Of a stretch of DNA of 38,819 nt, positions 8,958 through 18,190 are shown one piece after another; the stretch's first letter is position 1; each line of letters opens with the position of its first letter. Position numbers and translations under genes: made by a program. This DNA comes from Pseudobutyrivibrio sp. (GTDB lineage Bacteria > Bacillota > Clostridia > Lachnospirales > Lachnospiraceae): the NCBI GenBank assembly GCA_024681435.1, contig JAILAV010000065.1, positions 1-38,819 on the forward strand, given 5' to 3'. The notes beneath the pieces were generated by a model. It was not told the DNA's origin, did no database searches, and worked only from the letters and a program-made list of their open reading frames with translations.

Positions 8958-10829
8958 ATGGTAACTGAACAAGATCTTAGTAAACTCCCGGACCAACCGG
9001 GAGTTTATCTAATGCACGGTGCAAATGATGAAATCATATATGTAGGAAAAGCACTTTCTCTAAGGCATAGAGTGAGACAGTACTTTCAGCCTAGCCATGA
9101 TGAGGGGCTCAAGAAAAAACAGATGGTGGCAAATATAAATTATTTTGAATTTATTGTCACGGACTCTGAACTTGAGGCTCTTATTTTGGAATGTAATCTT
9201 ATTAAAGAATACCGTCCCAAATACAACACAATGCTTCGAGATGATAAGACGTATCCTTATATCGAAGTGACTTTACAGGAAGCATACCCAAGGGTTTTAT
9301 TATCAAGAAGAATGAAGAAAAACGGTAGCAAGTTTTTTGGCCCCTTTACTTCCGCAGGTGCAGTGCATGACACAATAGAATTAGTACAAAAGCTTTTTAA
9401 AATCCGAACTTGCTCCCAAAAGCTTCCTGAGAACTTTGGGAAGAACAGACCTTGCTTAAACTATCATATTGGTCAGTGCCTTGGACCATGCACAGGAAAT
9501 GTGCCACAGGAGGAATATCGTAAAAACGTAGATAAAGTTCTCGAATTCCTCAACGGAGATTATTTTGACACAATAAAAGATTTAAAAGAGAAGATGCTTA
9601 AGGCATCTGAAAAAATGGATTTTGAAAAGGCGGCGCTATATAGAGATTTGATTGAGTCTGTAAAGACATGTGCAGGTCGTCAAAAGGCAACCCAGCTTGA
9701 CGGTGAAGACAGAGATATTATTGCCATGGCAAAGGGCGAAGAAGATGCTGTTGTTCAGGTGTTCTTTATTCGAGGCGGGAAAATGATAGGTCGGGAGCAT
9801 TTCTTTATAAATGTAAGAGTGGATGATACCGATGATGATTTGTTAGAGTATTTCCTTAAGGATTATTACACTGGTACGCCATTTATCCCTAAAGAGATTT
9901 TCTTACAAAGCGAGCTAAAAGAAGTGAGCTTGATTGAGACCTGGCTCACTAATAAAAAGGGCGCTAGAGTATACATTAAGGCTCCAAAGGCCGGCACAAA
10001 GCAAAAGCTTGTGGAGTTGGCAACCAAAAATGCTCAGATGATTTTAGACCAGGATAGAGAGAAGATTAAAAAGGAAGAAGGCCGTACAATAGGAGCTATG
10101 AAGGAAATTGCAGATATTTTGCATATTCCAGGGGCAGTTCGAATGGAGGCCTACGATATTTCAAATATTTCTGGTTTTCAATCAGTTGGTTCAATGGTTG
10201 TATTTGAAAAAGGTAAACCAAAACGTTCGGATTATAGAAAGTTCAAAATAAAAACAGTAGAAGGTCCTAATGATTATGCTTCAATGAAGGAAGTACTTAC
10301 AAGACGATTTTCTCATGGCCTAGAAGAACTCGAGGAAAACGGTGGAGTAATAGAGGATAGCTTCACCAAATTCCCTGACATAATTATGATGGATGGTGGT
10401 AAGGGCCAGGTTCATATTGCTGAGCAAGTGTTGGCTGAACTTGGCCTACATATTCCAATTGCAGGCATGGTTAAGGATGACCATCATAGAACCAGAGGCC
10501 TGTATTACCATGATGAGGAGCTACCTATTGATACCCACTCAGAGGGATTTCAGCTCATAACAAGACTTCAGGATGAGGCTCATAGATTCGCTATTGAGTA
10601 TCACAGAAGTCTAAGGTCAAAGGGCCAGGTACACAGTTTCTTGGATGATATTACAGGTATTGGTCCAAAGAGAAGAAAAGCCCTTATGAAAAAGTACATT
10701 TCAGCGGAAAAAATGGCACAGGCTTCAATCGAAGATTTAATGGATACAGAAGCTATGTCAAAAGAGGCAGCGGAGAATGTATACAATTACTTTCACCCTG
10801 TTAATTCCGCAAAAAATGAGCTACAATAA
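8958..10829 (+). CDS. uvrC: Excinuclease ABC subunit C
   Basis: LPDQPGVYLMHGANDEIIYVGKALSLRHRVRQYF GIY-YIG domain; UVR motif; C-terminal HhH. Confidence 0.97.
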   Translation: MVTEQDLSKLPDQPGVYLMHGANDEIIYVGKALSLRHRVRQYFQPSHDEGLKKKQMVANINYFEFIVTDSELEALILECNLIKEYRPKYNTMLRDDKTYPYIEVTLQEAYPRVLLSRRMKKNGSKFFGPFTSAGAVHDTIELVQKLFKIRTCSQKLPENFGKNRPCLNYHIGQCLGPCTGNVPQEEYRKNVDKVLEFLNGDYFDTIKDLKEKMLKASEKMDFEKAALYRDLIESVKTCAGRQKATQLDGEDRDIIAMAKGEEDAVVQVFFIRGGKMIGREHFFINVRVDDTDDDLLEYFLKDYYTGTPFIPKEIFLQSELKEVSLIETWLTNKKGARVYIKAPKAGTKQKLVELATKNAQMILDQDREKIKKEEGRTIGAMKEIADILHIPGAVRMEAYDISNISGFQSVGSMVVFEKGKPKRSDYRKFKIKTVEGPNDYASMKEVLTRRFSHGLEELEENGGVIEDSFTKFPDIIMMDGGKGQVHIAEQVLAELGLHIPIAGMVKDDHHRTRGLYYHDEELPIDTHSEGFQLITRLQDEAHRFAIEYHRSLRSKGQVHSFLDDITGIGPKRRKALMKKYISAEKMAQASIEDLMDTEAMSKEAAENVYNYFHPVNSAKNELQ

Positions 10830-10861
10830 TCTATGATTCTATTAAGAATGGGAGGTTTTAT

Positions 10862-11791
10862 ATGGCTAATACAAAATTTGTCACAGTGGCAACAATTCAA
10901 GAAAGATTTAATCTTACAAACTTTACACCAGAGCTTAATTTAGAGGAGGCTGAGGTTACAGTTGCAGATGTTAACAGACCAGGTCTTCAATTACACGGCT
11001 TCTATGAGCACTTTGAGCCAAGCCGTATTCAGGTTATTGGGAATGTAGAGTCTGCATATTTAGATAAAAAATCAGATGAGGAAAAGAGAGAGAGCTTTGC
11101 AAAGCTATTTTCTTATGATATTCCTTGTGTAATTTTCTGCAGAGGCGAAGAGCCAAGTAAGGTTTTAATAGATGAGGCAATTAAGGCTAAGACACCACTT
11201 CTCGGCACAGACCGTAGTACATCAGAATTTATGTCAGCTTTGATTTATTCATTAAATAAGGATTTTGCGCCATATACAACAATCCACGGAGTACTTGTAG
11301 ACGTTTATGGTGAAGGTTTGCTTATTACTGGTGAATCAGGAATAGGTAAATCAGAGGCTGCTCTTGAGCTTATTAGACGTGGTCATAGACTTGTATCTGA
11401 TGATGTTGTTGAAATTCGTCGACCAAATAATGAGCGTCTCTATGGCAGAGCTCCATCAATCACACAGTACCTTATTGAGTTACGTGGTATAGGAATTATT
11501 GATGTTAAATCACTCTACGGTGTTGAGGCTGTAAAGGATGAGCAGCGTATAGATTTAGTTATTAAGCTTGAAGATTGGACTAAGGAAAAGGAATATGACA
11601 GATTGGGCATGACAGACGAGTATATGAATATACTTGGCATTGATGTTACATGTCATTCACTTCCAATTAGACCAGGACGAAACCTCGCTATTATTTGTGA
11701 GACTGCCGCAGTAAATCATCGTCAGAAAAAGATGGGCTACAATGCAGCAGAAGAACTTTATAAGCGAGTTCAAAATAATATTAATGGTTAG
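10862..11791 (+). CDS. hprK: HPr kinase/phosphorylase
   Basis: GVLVDVYGEGLLITGESGIGKSEAALELIRRGHRLVSDD P-loop and signature. Confidence 0.97.
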   Translation: MANTKFVTVATIQERFNLTNFTPELNLEEAEVTVADVNRPGLQLHGFYEHFEPSRIQVIGNVESAYLDKKSDEEKRESFAKLFSYDIPCVIFCRGEEPSKVLIDEAIKAKTPLLGTDRSTSEFMSALIYSLNKDFAPYTTIHGVLVDVYGEGLLITGESGIGKSEAALELIRRGHRLVSDDVVEIRRPNNERLYGRAPSITQYLIELRGIGIIDVKSLYGVEAVKDEQRIDLVIKLEDWTKEKEYDRLGMTDEYMNILGIDVTCHSLPIRPGRNLAIICETAAVNHRQKKMGYNAAEELYKRVQNNING

Positions 11792-11812
11792 TAGGAGATA
11801 TTTTTAAGATTT

Positions 11813-13210
11813 ATGGAACGCAAGAACGCTTGGAGTAAATATACTTCAGAAAAAGACAAGAAAAAGGTTATGCAGTTTGCTGAGGATTATAGACAGTTCC
11901 TTTCAGAATGCAAAACAGAAAGAGAGTGTATAGCATTTTTTGTCGCTAAGGCTAAAGAAGCAGGCTATATAGATTTAGAGGATGTTCTTAAAGAGGGCAA
12001 AAAGGTTAAAGCCGGAGATAGAGTCTATGCTGTAAACAAAGGCAAGATGATGGCAATATTTAATATTGGAACAGAGTCAATTGAGTCTGGTTTAAATATT
12101 TTAGGAGCTCACATCGATAGCCCAAGAATGGATTTGAAGCAGAATCCTCTTTATGAAGATTCAGATATGGCAATTCTTGATACACACTACTATGGTGGAA
12201 TCAAGAAATATCAGTGGGTTACAATTCCACTTGCTCTTCACGGTGTTCTTGTAAAGAAAGATGGTGAAGTTGTTAATGTAAATGTTGGAGAAGACCCAGC
12301 TGACCCAGTATTTGGTATTTCAGATTTACTTATCCATCTTGCATCTGACCAGATGGATAAAAAGGGTGCTAAGGTTGTTGAAGGTGAAGACCTTAATGTA
12401 ATAGTGGGAAGCATTCCGGGCTTTGATAAAGAAGGCAAGAAGGAGAAAGACACAGTTAAGTCTAATGTTCTTAAGCTTCTTAAGGAAAAGTATGGCATTG
12501 AGGAAGAAGATTTTATTTCAGCAGAAATCGAAGTTGTTCCAGCAGGTCCTGCTAGAGATTTTGGTTTCGACCGCTCAATGATTTTAGGTTATGGTCATGA
12601 CGACAGAGTATGTGCTTATCCATCATTCATGGCTTTATTAAATACAAAGAAGACTTTGAAAAAGACTGCTTGTGCTCTTTTAGTTGATAAGGAAGAAATA
12701 GGTTCTGTAGGTGCTACAGGTATGGAATCTAAATTCTTTGAAAATACAGTTGCGGAGATTTTCAATCTTGTAGGGGATTACTCTGAGCTTAAGCTTCGTA
12801 GAGCCCTTACAAATTGCAAGGTATTATCATCTGATGTATCAGCTGCCTTTGATCCAAACTATGCATCAGCTTTTGAGAAAAATAATTCAGCATATCTTGG
12901 CCGCGGTGTAGTATTTAACAAATACACTGGCGCAAGAGGAAAGAGCGGTTCTAATGACGCATCTGCTGAATATGTAGCAGAAATCCGCCAGATTATGGAC
13001 AAAGACGAAGTCTTCTGGCAGACAGCAGAGCTTGGTAAGGTTGACCAGGGTGGCGGTGGCACAATCGCTTATATTATGGGCAACTATAATATGCAGGTAA
13101 TCGATTCAGGTGTTGCAGTTCTTTCAATGCATGCTCCATGTGAGATTATCTCTAAGGTTGACTTGTACGAAGCATTATTAGGATACGAGGCGTTTATTAA
13201 GTATGCTTAA
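11813..13210 (+). CDS. M18 family aminopeptidase
   Basis: LNILGAHIDSPRMDLKQNPLYED, FGFDRSMILGYGHDDRVCAYPS, DKEEIGSVGATGMES. Confidence 0.92.
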   Translation: MERKNAWSKYTSEKDKKKVMQFAEDYRQFLSECKTERECIAFFVAKAKEAGYIDLEDVLKEGKKVKAGDRVYAVNKGKMMAIFNIGTESIESGLNILGAHIDSPRMDLKQNPLYEDSDMAILDTHYYGGIKKYQWVTIPLALHGVLVKKDGEVVNVNVGEDPADPVFGISDLLIHLASDQMDKKGAKVVEGEDLNVIVGSIPGFDKEGKKEKDTVKSNVLKLLKEKYGIEEEDFISAEIEVVPAGPARDFGFDRSMILGYGHDDRVCAYPSFMALLNTKKTLKKTACALLVDKEEIGSVGATGMESKFFENTVAEIFNLVGDYSELKLRRALTNCKVLSSDVSAAFDPNYASAFEKNNSAYLGRGVVFNKYTGARGKSGSNDASAEYVAEIRQIMDKDEVFWQTAELGKVDQGGGGTIAYIMGNYNMQVIDSGVAVLSMHAPCEIISKVDLYEALLGYEAFIKYA

Positions 13211-14129
13211 TGAAAAATATATAAAGTTGGCAGAGACCTTAAAATCAAAATTCCCAAATACAACAGTATTAGTGAAAGAGCCAATGCAAAAACACACCAC
13301 ATTCAAAATAGGTGGTCCAGCAGATATTTATGTTGAGCCTGTAACAGCTGATATTGTTCCAATTATTAATTATTTAAGTGAATGTGGATCTAAATATATT
13401 GTCATCGGAAACGGAAGTAATTTACTTGTGTCTGATGATGGTGTTGAAGGAGTGGTTATTTCTCTTGGACGAAAAGCAGGTGAGATAAGCATTTCAGAGA
13501 ATAAAATTATAGCTGGCCCAGGTGCCCTGCTATCACAGGTGGCAAATGCAGCAGCAGATGCTGGCCTGGCAGGGCTTGAATTTGCGTCAGGTATTCCAGG
13601 TTCTATAGGTGGCGCTGTATTTATGAATGCAGGGGCTTATGGTGGAGAAATAAAAGATGTTCTTGAGACAGTAGATGTTTTAACTTCTGACATGCAGGTT
13701 AAAACAGTTACTGCCAAAGAGCTTGATTTATCATATCGTCATTCAAAGCTTATGGATCAGGGCGGCTATGTCCTGTCAGCTACACTAAAGCTTGAGTTTG
13801 GTGACAAAGACGAGATAAAAGCAAAAATAGATGATATCAGAAGCCAAAGAACTGCAAAGCAACCTTTGAATTATCCAAGTGCTGGTTCCACATTCAAAAG
13901 ACCAGAGGGATATTTTGCAGGTAAACTTATTGATGATGCAGGCTTAAGAGGATATACTGTGGGCGGAGCCCAAGTGTCTGAGAAGCATTGTGGTTTTGTA
14001 ATTAACCATAATAATGCTACAGCAGCAGAGGTTTTGCAGCTAATGCATGATGTGGACGATAAGGTTTATAACAAGTTTGGCGTTCATTTGGTGCCAGAGG
14101 TTCGAATCATCGGGAGGAATATGAATTGA
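13203..14129 (+). CDS. murB: UDP-N-acetylenolpyruvoylglucosamine reductase
   Basis: HTTFKIGGPADIYVEP, GLEFASGIPGSIGGAVFMNAGAYGGE, PSAGSTFKRPEGYFAGKLIDDAGLRG. Confidence 0.97.
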   Translation: MLNEKYIKLAETLKSKFPNTTVLVKEPMQKHTTFKIGGPADIYVEPVTADIVPIINYLSECGSKYIVIGNGSNLLVSDDGVEGVVISLGRKAGEISISENKIIAGPGALLSQVANAAADAGLAGLEFASGIPGSIGGAVFMNAGAYGGEIKDVLETVDVLTSDMQVKTVTAKELDLSYRHSKLMDQGGYVLSATLKLEFGDKDEIKAKIDDIRSQRTAKQPLNYPSAGSTFKRPEGYFAGKLIDDAGLRGYTVGGAQVSEKHCGFVINHNNATAAEVLQLMHDVDDKVYNKFGVHLVPEVRIIGRNMN

Positions 14130-14998
14130 AGCTATTAATTCTTACTGGAATGTCAGGAGCAGGAAAAAGTACAGCATTTAAAATGTTGGAAGATATGGGA
14201 TATTATTGCGTGGATAATTTGCCTATCCAGCTTTTAAAAAGTGTTGTAGAGCTAGCAGACAACGGCGCTTTTGACCAAAAGATAGTTGTAGGAATTGATG
14301 TTAGAAATGGTATGGCTATGAAGCTGTTACCAGATATCCTACAGGAGCTAGACAATGATAATAAGCAGTTTTCAATTCTATTCTTAGATGCCGAAGATGA
14401 TGTTCTTATTAAAAGATACAAAGAAACAAGAAGAAACCATCCGCTCTCTGGCCGGGAGAGAATTGCAGCAGGCATCGAAAAGGAAAGAAAGTCCATTGGA
14501 TTTTTACGTGAAGAGGCAGATTATGTTATTGACACAACTCATCTTTTAACTAGAGAGCTTAAGGCAGAGCTTGAAAAGATATTTGTTGATGATGTTGATT
14601 ACAAGAGCCTTTTTGTTACAATTATTTCCTTTGGATTTAAGTATGGCATTCCAGAGGATGCAGATTTGGTATTCGATGTTAGATTCTTACCAAATCCATA
14701 TTACGACACTAATCTTAGACCTTTCACAGGTAATGACCAACCGATTAAGGATTTCGTGCTAAAATACGACGAGGCACAGGTTTTCCTAGAAAAGACCACT
14801 GATTTAATAAAGTTTTTGATACCAAATTACATCAAAGAAGGTAAAAATCAGCTAGTAATTGGTATAGGATGTACAGGAGGCAAGCATAGAAGTGTTTGCC
14901 TTGCCGATGAATTATTTGAAGCACTTAATGGTGACGAGTCTTATGGACTTAAAATAGAGCATAGAGATATTGGCAAGGATGCTCTGAGAGGAAAGTAA
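14126..14998 (+). CDS. rapZ: RNase adapter / nucleotide-binding protein RapZ
   Basis: MSGAGKSTAFKMLEDMGYYCVDNLP; FDVRFLPNPYY; IGIGCTGGKHRSV. Confidence 0.97.
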   Translation: MKLLILTGMSGAGKSTAFKMLEDMGYYCVDNLPIQLLKSVVELADNGAFDQKIVVGIDVRNGMAMKLLPDILQELDNDNKQFSILFLDAEDDVLIKRYKETRRNHPLSGRERIAAGIEKERKSIGFLREEADYVIDTTHLLTRELKAELEKIFVDDVDYKSLFVTIISFGFKYGIPEDADLVFDVRFLPNPYYDTNLRPFTGNDQPIKDFVLKYDEAQVFLEKTTDLIKFLIPNYIKEGKNQLVIGIGCTGGKHRSVCLADELFEALNGDESYGLKIEHRDIGKDALRGK

Positions 14999-15844
14999 TT
15001 GTCATTTTCAAAAGATGTAAAAGAAGAGCTTTTTGATGTTGTACCAAAAAGTCGACATTGCATGGTGGCTGAGTTAGCAGGCATTTTTTTGATGCAAGGT
15101 CCCGACTCTTTTAGACATATATCAGATGGTGCATTAAGCAGAAAAGTCTTTACTTTATTGAATAAAACACTTAATATAGGGAAAGATGTCACGGCATTGT
15201 CTTCTGAAAAATATTCGGAAGCTGTTAAAATGCTTAAGGTATCAGATGATGGTACCAGTGTGGATGAATTGATTTTGCAGCAGCCTTGTTGCAAGAGGGC
15301 ATTCATTAGGGGAGCATTTCTAGTTACAGGTTCTATTTCGGATCCTAATAAGGGATATCATTTTGAAATAGTATGCCAATCTGTTAATCAGGCTGCACAG
15401 CTTGTAAAAGCTATGAAGTTTTTTGATGTTGAGGCCAAATATGTTAATAGAAACGGCAAATATGTAGTATACCTTAAAGAGGGTGCACAGATAGTTGAAA
15501 TCCTCAGAGTCATGGAGGCAGCCCATTCTGTTATGGAATTGGAAAATATCCGTGTGGTAAAGGAAGTCAGAGGCACCATCAATCGAAAGGTTAACTGTGA
15601 GACAGCGAATATTGGTAAAACTGTTAGTACAGCAGTTAGACAAATAGAAGACATCAATCTCATTGAAGAAAAGCTTGGATTAGAGAATCTACCAGCTCAG
15701 CTACAGGAGATTGCGGAGGTAAGACTTGAATATCCCGACACACCACTAGGTTCTTTGGGACAGTACTTAGATCCTCCAATAGGAAAGTCCGGAGTTAATC
15801 ATCGATTAAAGAAACTGGCCAAAATAGCAGAAGAATTGCGCTAG
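14999..15844 (+). CDS. whiA: DNA-binding protein WhiA
   Basis: TTG start; SFSKDVKEELFDV..., LMQGPDSFRH, C-terminal RLEYPDTPLGSLGQYLDPPIGKSGVNHRLKKL. Confidence 0.96.
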   Translation: MSFSKDVKEELFDVVPKSRHCMVAELAGIFLMQGPDSFRHISDGALSRKVFTLLNKTLNIGKDVTALSSEKYSEAVKMLKVSDDGTSVDELILQQPCCKRAFIRGAFLVTGSISDPNKGYHFEIVCQSVNQAAQLVKAMKFFDVEAKYVNRNGKYVVYLKEGAQIVEILRVMEAAHSVMELENIRVVKEVRGTINRKVNCETANIGKTVSTAVRQIEDINLIEEKLGLENLPAQLQEIAEVRLEYPDTPLGSLGQYLDPPIGKSGVNHRLKKLAKIAEELR

Positions 15845-15881
15845 CCAGTATTAAGGTTATTTAGTTATTCAGGAGGACGTC

Positions 15882-16130
15882 ATGCAAAAAGAAGTTACAA
15901 TTCAGATGTCAAATTCAATGGAAGCCACACCTATTGCACACTTAGTGCAGTTGGCGAATCAGTTTGGTAGTTCAATCTACTTCGAGATGGACGAGAAAAA
16001 GGTTAATGCAAAGAGCATTATGGGAATGATGAGCTTAGTTTTGGCTTCTGGTTCTAAAGTTGTTATTGATGCAACTGGAGACGACGAAGAAAAGGCAGTA
16101 GCTGAACTTTCTGATTTCCTTACAAAATAA
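15882..16130 (+). CDS. HPr family phosphocarrier-like protein lacking the catalytic His (Crh-like)
   Basis: KSIMGMMSL Ser46 region conserved; canonical GIHARPA replaced by SMEATPI. Confidence 0.85.
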   Translation: MQKEVTIQMSNSMEATPIAHLVQLANQFGSSIYFEMDEKKVNAKSIMGMMSLVLASGSKVVIDATGDDEEKAVAELSDFLTK

Positions 16131-16148
16131 ATTTTAATAGAGGGATAT

Positions 16149-17042
16149 ATGTCAAAGAGATTATTATTTATAATAAATCCTCGCTCAGGCAAGGGACAAA
16201 TTAAAGAACATCTTGCAGATATCCTAGACATCATGGTTAAAGCAGACTACCTAGTTAGTGTCCATATTACACAATCAGGTGGAGACGCAACCGAACAGAC
16301 AATTAACAGAGCTAAGGATTTTGATAGAATCGTATGCTCCGGTGGGGATGGCACTCTTGATGAGGTTGTCACTGGTATGATGAAGTTAGACCCATCAGAG
16401 AGAAAGCCCATAGGATACATACCTGCAGGTTCAACAAACGATTTTGGAAATTCCCTTGGTATAGATAAGAATATGTTGAATGCAGCGCGTATCAGTGTTT
16501 CTGAGAATCTATTTCCATGTGATATAGGAAGATTCAATACCGATTCATTTGTGTATGTAGCTGCATTTGGTCTTTTTACGGAAGTTTCTTATGCTACACC
16601 ACAGGATATGAAAAATGTTCTAGGACATGCAGCTTACATTATCGAAGGTGCAAAGCAGCTTCGTGATATTCCATCCTTTAGAATGCAGGTGGAGTATGAC
16701 GGAAATGTTGTATATGATGAGTTCATTTATGGAATGATAACCAATTCTAAATCTGTTGGTGGATTCCAGGGAATAATAAGAGGCGATGTAGGACTTAACG
16801 ATGGAGTTTTTGAGGTTACTCTTATTAAAATGCCACGCAATCCTATTGAGTTAAATGAGATTCTTGGATTCATGACAGGACTCATTCCTGACTCGGATAT
16901 GGTTTACTCATTCCAGACAGGAGAAATAAAGCTAACATGTAGCGAAGAGGTACCATGGACACTGGATGGAGAGTTTGGCGGAGACCACCAGTCAGTTACT
17001 ATCAAAGATGAAAGCGGTGCCCTTGAAATAGCTATTGAATAG
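16149..17042 (+). CDS. Diacylglycerol/lipid kinase family protein (YegS/DgkB-like)
   Basis: LLFIINPRSGKGQIKEHL; VCSGGDGTLDEVVTGM; GYIPAGSTNDFGNSLGI. Confidence 0.92.
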   Translation: MSKRLLFIINPRSGKGQIKEHLADILDIMVKADYLVSVHITQSGGDATEQTINRAKDFDRIVCSGGDGTLDEVVTGMMKLDPSERKPIGYIPAGSTNDFGNSLGIDKNMLNAARISVSENLFPCDIGRFNTDSFVYVAAFGLFTEVSYATPQDMKNVLGHAAYIIEGAKQLRDIPSFRMQVEYDGNVVYDEFIYGMITNSKSVGGFQGIIRGDVGLNDGVFEVTLIKMPRNPIELNEILGFMTGLIPDSDMVYSFQTGEIKLTCSEEVPWTLDGEFGGDHQSVTIKDESGALEIAIE

Positions 17043-17118
17043 CAAATACCATTATGTTAAAATTTGCGTTAGGTGGGGTTCTTTGGAATCCTAAAAACGT
17101 ACATATGGAGGAATAATT

Positions 17119-17982
17119 ATGTTAGTTTCTGCAAAAGAAATGCTTGATAAAGCAAAAGCAGGCCACTATGCTGTTGGTCAGTTTAACATTAACAACCTTG
17201 AGTGGACAAAGGCCATTCTTCTTACAGCTCAGGAGCTTAACTCACCTGTAATCCTTGGTGTTTCTGAGGGTGCTGGTAAGTACATGACAGGTTTCAAGAC
17301 TGTTGCTGCTATGGTTAAGGCTATGGACGAGGAGCTCGGAATCACTGTTCCTGTAGCACTTCACCTTGATCATGGTACATACGAAGGATGCTACAAGTGC
17401 ATTAAGGCTGGTTTCACATCAATCATGTTTGATGGTTCACACTATCCATTTGAGGAGAATCTTGCAAAGTCTACAGAGCTTGTTAATGTAGCTCACGGAC
17501 TTGGTCTTTCTATCGAGTGCGAAGTTGGTTCAATCGGTGGTGAGGAAGACGGTGTCGTAGGTATGGGCGAGTGCGCTGATCCTAACGAGTGCAAGACAAT
17601 CGCTGATCTTGGCGTTGATATGCTTGCCGCTGGTATCGGTAACATCCACGGTAAGTACCCAGAGAATTGGCAGGGACTTTCATTTGAGACACTTGATGCT
17701 ATTCAGCAGAAGACAGGTGCTATGCCACTCGTTCTTCACGGTGGTACAGGTATCCCAGCTGATATGATCAAGAAGGCTATCGAGCTTGGCGTTTCAAAGA
17801 TTAACGTTAATACAGAGTGCCAGCTTTCATTCGCTGATGCTACACGTAAGTACATTGAGGCTGGTAAGGATATCGAGGGTAAGGGCTTTGATCCACGTAA
17901 GCTTCTTGCACCTGGTACAGAGGCTATTAAGGCTACAGTAAAAGAGAAGATGGAACTTTTCGGTTCAGTAGGTAAGGCTTAG
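17119..17982 (+). CDS. fba: Class II fructose-bisphosphate aldolase
   Basis: VALHLDHGTYEGCYKCIKAGFTSIMFDGSHYPFEENL; PLVLHGGTGIPADMIKKAIELGVSKINVNTE. Confidence 0.95.
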   Translation: MLVSAKEMLDKAKAGHYAVGQFNINNLEWTKAILLTAQELNSPVILGVSEGAGKYMTGFKTVAAMVKAMDEELGITVPVALHLDHGTYEGCYKCIKAGFTSIMFDGSHYPFEENLAKSTELVNVAHGLGLSIECEVGSIGGEEDGVVGMGECADPNECKTIADLGVDMLAAGIGNIHGKYPENWQGLSFETLDAIQQKTGAMPLVLHGGTGIPADMIKKAIELGVSKINVNTECQLSFADATRKYIEAGKDIEGKGFDPRKLLAPGTEAIKATVKEKMELFGSVGKA

Positions 17983-18120
17983 GATTGTAAATTTTATCAA
18001 AAATTTGCAATCCGTATATGGCAGGATTTTTCGTAGAAGAATCGTGTCCAGCTTTGCTGGATTAGCAAGCTCAATTCATTTATGAGCCTGCTAACCTAAA
18101 AAAGAGGAGTGCGATAAAAT
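17982..18120 (+). promoter_or_regulatory. Structured leader of the type III glutamine synthetase gene (three stem-loops)
   Basis: GGATTGTAAATTTT/AAAATTTGCAATCC (17982-18013), TCCAGC/GCTGGA (18047-18061), TTAGCAAGCTCA/TGAGCCTGCTAA (18062-18093). Confidence 0.6.
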
Positions 18121-18190
18121 GGACAATCGGTATATATTATATGCTGATTGTCTATTTCTATATATTCAGCGAAAGGATACATATAAATAA
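18119..18190 (+). CDS. Putative 23-codon leader ORF whose TAA overlaps the glutamine synthetase ATG (TAATG)
   Basis: [23 protein letters not shown]; preceded by AAGAGGAG. Confidence 0.45.
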   Translation: MDNRYILYADCLFLYIQRKDTYK

